Positions 13,755 through 15,663 of a stretch of 15,663 nt of DNA are shown piece after piece. Source of the DNA: Halococcaceae archaeon (GTDB taxonomy: Archaea; Halobacteriota; Halobacteria; Halobacteriales; Halalkalicoccaceae); contig SKWB01000179.1 of assembly GCA_007129135.1 (NCBI GenBank), positions 1 through 15,663 on the forward strand, written 5' to 3'. The notes beneath the pieces were generated by a model, which was given only the letters and a program-made list of their open reading frames with translations, was not told where the DNA came from and did not search any database. How positions within the stretch are numbered: position 1 is the first letter of the stretch; every line of letters starts with the position of its first letter. The translations under genes were made by a program, and so were the position numbers.

Positions 13755-13807
13755 GAACCGCGTCACGGATGCGTGGGTATTCCCGTCTGGAGGCCCGATC
13801 TCCGGTC

Positions 13808-13858
13808 ATGACAGCACACGGCGATCGGAGCTCTTCGTTGGGAGTGACCGGTCGATGA
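13808..13858 (+). other. Possible 16-codon leader ORF overlapping the next start codon
   Basis: ATG at 13808 opens a frame encoding MTAHGDRSSSLGVTGR whose TGA overlaps the ATG at 13855 as ATGA. A weak AT-rich element GGTATTCC (13776-13783) lies 25-32 bp before this ATG, whereas no TATA element is seen at leaderless distance from 13855. This fits a transcript beginning at 13808 with translational coupling, but a frame of this length can arise by chance. Confidence 0.2.
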
Positions 13859-14508
13859 ACCCGATCCGTGTCGACTTCGTCGTCGACCTCGCCTACGGGC
13901 TGATGATCTTCGTCGCCATCGGACTCATCCTCACGGCGGGGACCGGCGTCGGCGTCGCGTTCGGGTTGGGTGTCCTGGTCTCGTACGTCATCCACATCGC
14001 GTGGAAGATGGCCCGATTCGACCCCGACTGGATGACCCGCGAAATGGCCGACCGTGTCGAGAGGACGGTCGAGGACACGGTGAGCAAGGAGGTCGAGAAG
14101 GTCGAGAGGACGGTCGGGGACACGGTGAGTAAAGAGGTCGAGAAGACCGTCGGAGATACGGTCAGCAAGGAAGTCGAGAAAGTCGAGCGGACGGTGGGTG
14201 AAACGCTGAGCGAAGAGGTCGAGAAGACGGTCGGGGACACGGTGAGTAAAGAGGTCGAGAAGACGGTCGGGGACACGGTGAGCAAAGAGGTCGAGAAGAC
14301 GGTGGAGAAGACCGTGGGTGAGACGGTGAGCAAGGAGGTCGACGAGATGGCCGACCGGGTCGAGCGGACGGTCGGTGAGACGGTGAGCGAGGAGGTCGAG
14401 CGGACGGTCAGAGGGGAGGGCGAGGAGGCCGCCGACGCTCAGGGACGAACGGACGAAACCACGGACCAAGAGCCGGGGACCCGGGACGAGAAAGCGGAGT
14501 CGGACTGA
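13855..14508 (+). CDS. Membrane-anchored protein with tandem 12-residue repeats, unknown
   Basis: The 217-residue protein has two membrane helices (about 9-27 and 29-49), then about nine copies of a 12-residue unit VEKTVGDTVSKE (68-187), then a polar acidic tail (190-217). Some copies carry 3-4 extra residues (VEK or VEKT) before the unit. The block EMADRVERTV occurs at both ends of the array (63-72 and 164-173). Val lies at positions 1, 5 and 9 of the unit, so a helix would carry one regular hydrophobic stripe and charged sides: an amphipathic or coiled-coil rod held on the membrane. I do not recognise a family. The ATG is preceded by GGGAGTGA (13840-13847) at a 7-bp spacing, a fair Shine-Dalgarno for this window. 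The long frames on the other strand are artefacts of the repeat. Confidence 0.8.
   Translation: MNPIRVDFVVDLAYGLMIFVAIGLILTAGTGVGVAFGLGVLVSYVIHIAWKMARFDPDWMTREMADRVERTVEDTVSKEVEKVERTVGDTVSKEVEKTVGDTVSKEVEKVERTVGETLSEEVEKTVGDTVSKEVEKTVGDTVSKEVEKTVEKTVGETVSKEVDEMADRVERTVGETVSEEVERTVRGEGEEAADAQGRTDETTDQEPGTRDEKAESD
14056..14415 (+). repeat. Tandem 36-bp repeat inside the membrane-anchored protein gene
   Basis: The DNA encodes eight good and one degraded copy of a 12-codon unit. Neighbouring units are nearly identical at base level (for example 14218-14253 and 14254-14289, both running GTCGAGAAGACGGTCGGGGA onwards), which points to recent duplication by slippage or unequal exchange. Outer units differ more, mostly at third codon positions, so the array has also been kept under protein selection. 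Confidence 0.85.
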
Positions 14509-14674
14509 TCGGTCGGGACCCGTCGACGTGTCCCCGAGCCCCTCCCCGTCGTCTGTCCGTTCGGTCCGTCGGTCAGGGTCGGTTCCGTATCCCGTTCACG
14601 GACCGGGCTCTGCGTCGCTCCAAGCGCGTCGAACGGACTCGCACGGCTCCGAGTCGGTTCCCGGTCGACGACCC

Positions 14675-15388
14675 TCAGCGTTCACCGGCCGACCGGCTCC
14701 CGTCCTCGAGCGCTCGTCGAGCCGCCCGCTCCTTTTCGACCCGCGTCGCGAGCATGAGGAACGTCGGGAGGATGGTGAAGACCACGGCACCCGCGGCCGC
14801 CGCGGAGAACATCGTCGCGCCGAGGACGATGTCGACCGCCTCGGGGTTCGCGGCCGGCAGCCGGGTGTGGTGTGGCCCGCCGACGATCGGGACGAAGTAG
14901 TCCACGGTGAGATCGAAGGTGTACCAGGCGAGCGCCGCCGCCACGGCCGGGATCGAGAAGCGGGCGTAGCGGTGGATGAGGAAGGCCTGGACGACCATCG
15001 CGAGGTGGCTCCAGAAGAGGAACTGGTACATCGCGGGGTCGAGGTAGGCGTAGTGGTCCCGGAGGACGAAGAGGGTGTACGGCGTCCAGAGCCCGAGTTT
15101 GATGTTACCTATAAAGGCGAGCGCGTTCAGCAGCTCGCTGGGTCGGCCGAGTTTGTAGAGCGCGAGGCTCGCCGCCATGAACAGCGTCGCGAGCGGGCTG
15201 TCGGGCACCCACGGCCACATCAGGACGGGGGTACCCGCGAACTGGCCGGCGTAGTAGTAGAAGCCGAAGGCGGTCCCTCCGACGTTGATCGCGACGATCG
15301 CCCAGGCGTAGCGCAGCGCGAACGCCTCCAGTCGGTCCGGTAGCGGGGCGACGTACCGCGGGAGGCTCTCCCCGTGCGACTCGGCCAT
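14675..15388 (-). CDS. DUF1405 family integral membrane protein (YpjA-like)
   Basis: From the ATG at 15388 the protein has 237 residues and about six or seven membrane helices. The segment LGRPSELLNALAFIGNIKLG followed by LWTPYTLFVLRDHY (about 95-127), then MYQFLFWSHLAMVVQAFLIH and AAALAWYTFDLTVDY, matches the DUF1405 family, whose Bacillus member is YpjA. Function unknown. A 64-codon upstream extension of the frame is Arg/Gly-rich and lacks protein character, so it is rejected; the chosen ATG begins MAESHGESLPRYVAPLPDRL and has a TATA element 24-31 bp upstream. The C-terminus (VEKERAARRALEDGSRSAGER) is a charged cytoplasmic tail. It is convergent with the repeat protein gene across a 166-bp spacer (14509-14674) in which I see only a 6-bp GACTCG/CGAGTC dyad (14636-14655). 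Confidence 0.85.
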   Translation of the reverse strand: MAESHGESLPRYVAPLPDRLEAFALRYAWAIVAINVGGTAFGFYYYAGQFAGTPVLMWPWVPDSPLATLFMAASLALYKLGRPSELLNALAFIGNIKLGLWTPYTLFVLRDHYAYLDPAMYQFLFWSHLAMVVQAFLIHRYARFSIPAVAAALAWYTFDLTVDYFVPIVGGPHHTRLPAANPEAVDIVLGATMFSAAAAGAVVFTILPTFLMLATRVEKERAARRALEDGSRSAGER

Positions 15389-15411
15389 CACCCGAGTGGG
15401 TGTCCGACCGA

Positions 15412-15419
15412 CGTATAGA
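15412..15419 (-). promoter_or_regulatory. TATA box of the DUF1405 gene
   Basis: The minus strand reads TCTATACG, 24-31 bp before the ATG at 15388. It fixes the start against the longer open frame. Confidence 0.55.
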
Positions 15420-15554
15420 CCTGCCGATCCCTGGAACCGTCCACGGGAAGGATCGCCTCCGAGGCCTCGACTCCCGTGGTGAACGCGCTCGCCGCGTACG
15501 GACCGCTGTACTCGGGTACCGCTCGGATCGAGAGGAGGGAGATGCTCCGGCCGG

Positions 15555-15576
15555 TACGGACGGAGAGCAGTCCGTA
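15555..15576. repeat. Inverted repeat in the right-end spacer
   Basis: TACGGAC and GTCCGTA flank an 8-base spacer. The surrounding 15420-15663 has no recognisable gene; a plus-strand frame open to the window edge is Arg/Gly-rich and does not look like protein. The hairpin could belong to the promoter or terminator of a gene beyond the edge. Confidence 0.3.
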
Positions 15577-15663
15577 TCACGGGATCCGATAGCCGGTCCG
15601 CCAGGTTCGCGCCGTTGCCCTCGGGGGCGCTTCGAACCGGTCGGTGGACGTATCGCCCCGCGA

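Noticed and set aside
13675..14469. Long minus-strand open frame (264 aa) rich in DLLAHRV/DRLLDLF repeats opposite the repeat protein
   Set aside because: It is the mirror of the 36-bp repeats on the other strand; a repeat whose length is a multiple of three keeps antisense frames open. It has no promoter or family features, whereas the plus-strand frame has membrane helices and an amphipathic pattern.
15421..15663. Plus-strand frame open to the right edge
   Set aside because: No ATG start, Arg/Gly-rich translation and no family resemblance; not reported as a gene.

Overview
The window is chromosomal DNA of a halophilic archaeon (class Halobacteria). It is strongly GC-rich, its proteins are rich in Asp and Glu, and several products belong to families I know mainly from haloarchaea (DUF5778, DUF7344, the HFX_2341/DUF6293 regulators, the archaeal DnaG primase). 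Most genes have a TATA-like element 23-31 bp before the start codon and no convincing ribosome binding site, which is the usual haloarchaeal leaderless arrangement. I could not assign a genus.

Layout, left to right. At 1-1179 (minus) is a heme/siroheme operon: a fused two-domain siroheme decarboxylase (AhbA-AhbB) followed 7 bp later by the first 22 codons of a precorrin-2 dehydrogenase cut by the window edge. 1304-3187 (minus) is an orphan Tat-exported lipoprotein of the peptide/nickel ABC solute-binding family. 3231-3629 (minus) is a DUF5778 protein. 3775-4698 (plus) is a complete cis-prenyltransferase (UppS type), followed by a small DUF7344 winged-helix protein and a convergent three-helix membrane protein. 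A roughly 210-bp patch with five perfect or near-perfect hairpins (5428-5635) runs into the end of a second cis-prenyltransferase homologue (5609-6217, minus) that lacks the catalytic DGNRR segment. Divergent from it is a DUF92 (VTE6/TMEM19-like) membrane protein, which ends tail-to-tail, with 2 bp shared, against the primase/exosome protein DnaG (7642-8967, minus).

The right half holds a small two-helix membrane protein, a REC-PAS-PAS-histidine kinase (9431-11245, minus), and a divergently transcribed CARF-plus-winged-helix regulator (11416-12318). Next come a PiT-family anion transporter with altered signature motifs (12475-13650, minus) and a membrane-anchored protein built from a 12-residue repeat (13855-14508). 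Last is a DUF1405 membrane protein (14675-15388, minus). The divergent region between the transporter and the repeat protein holds a perfect 28-bp palindrome.

How the genes work together: three genes (UppS, the UppS-like pseudoenzyme and DUF92) plausibly serve polyprenyl-phosphate lipid carrier metabolism. The first operon supplies heme by the siroheme-dependent route. The kinase and the CARF regulator share a promoter region, but no functional link is proven. I found no tRNA, rRNA, CRISPR array, insertion sequence or integrase. No gene-free stretch exceeds 300 bp; the longest are 15389-15663 (275 bp, one weak hairpin), 5363-5608 (hairpin cluster) and 13651-13854 (palindrome).
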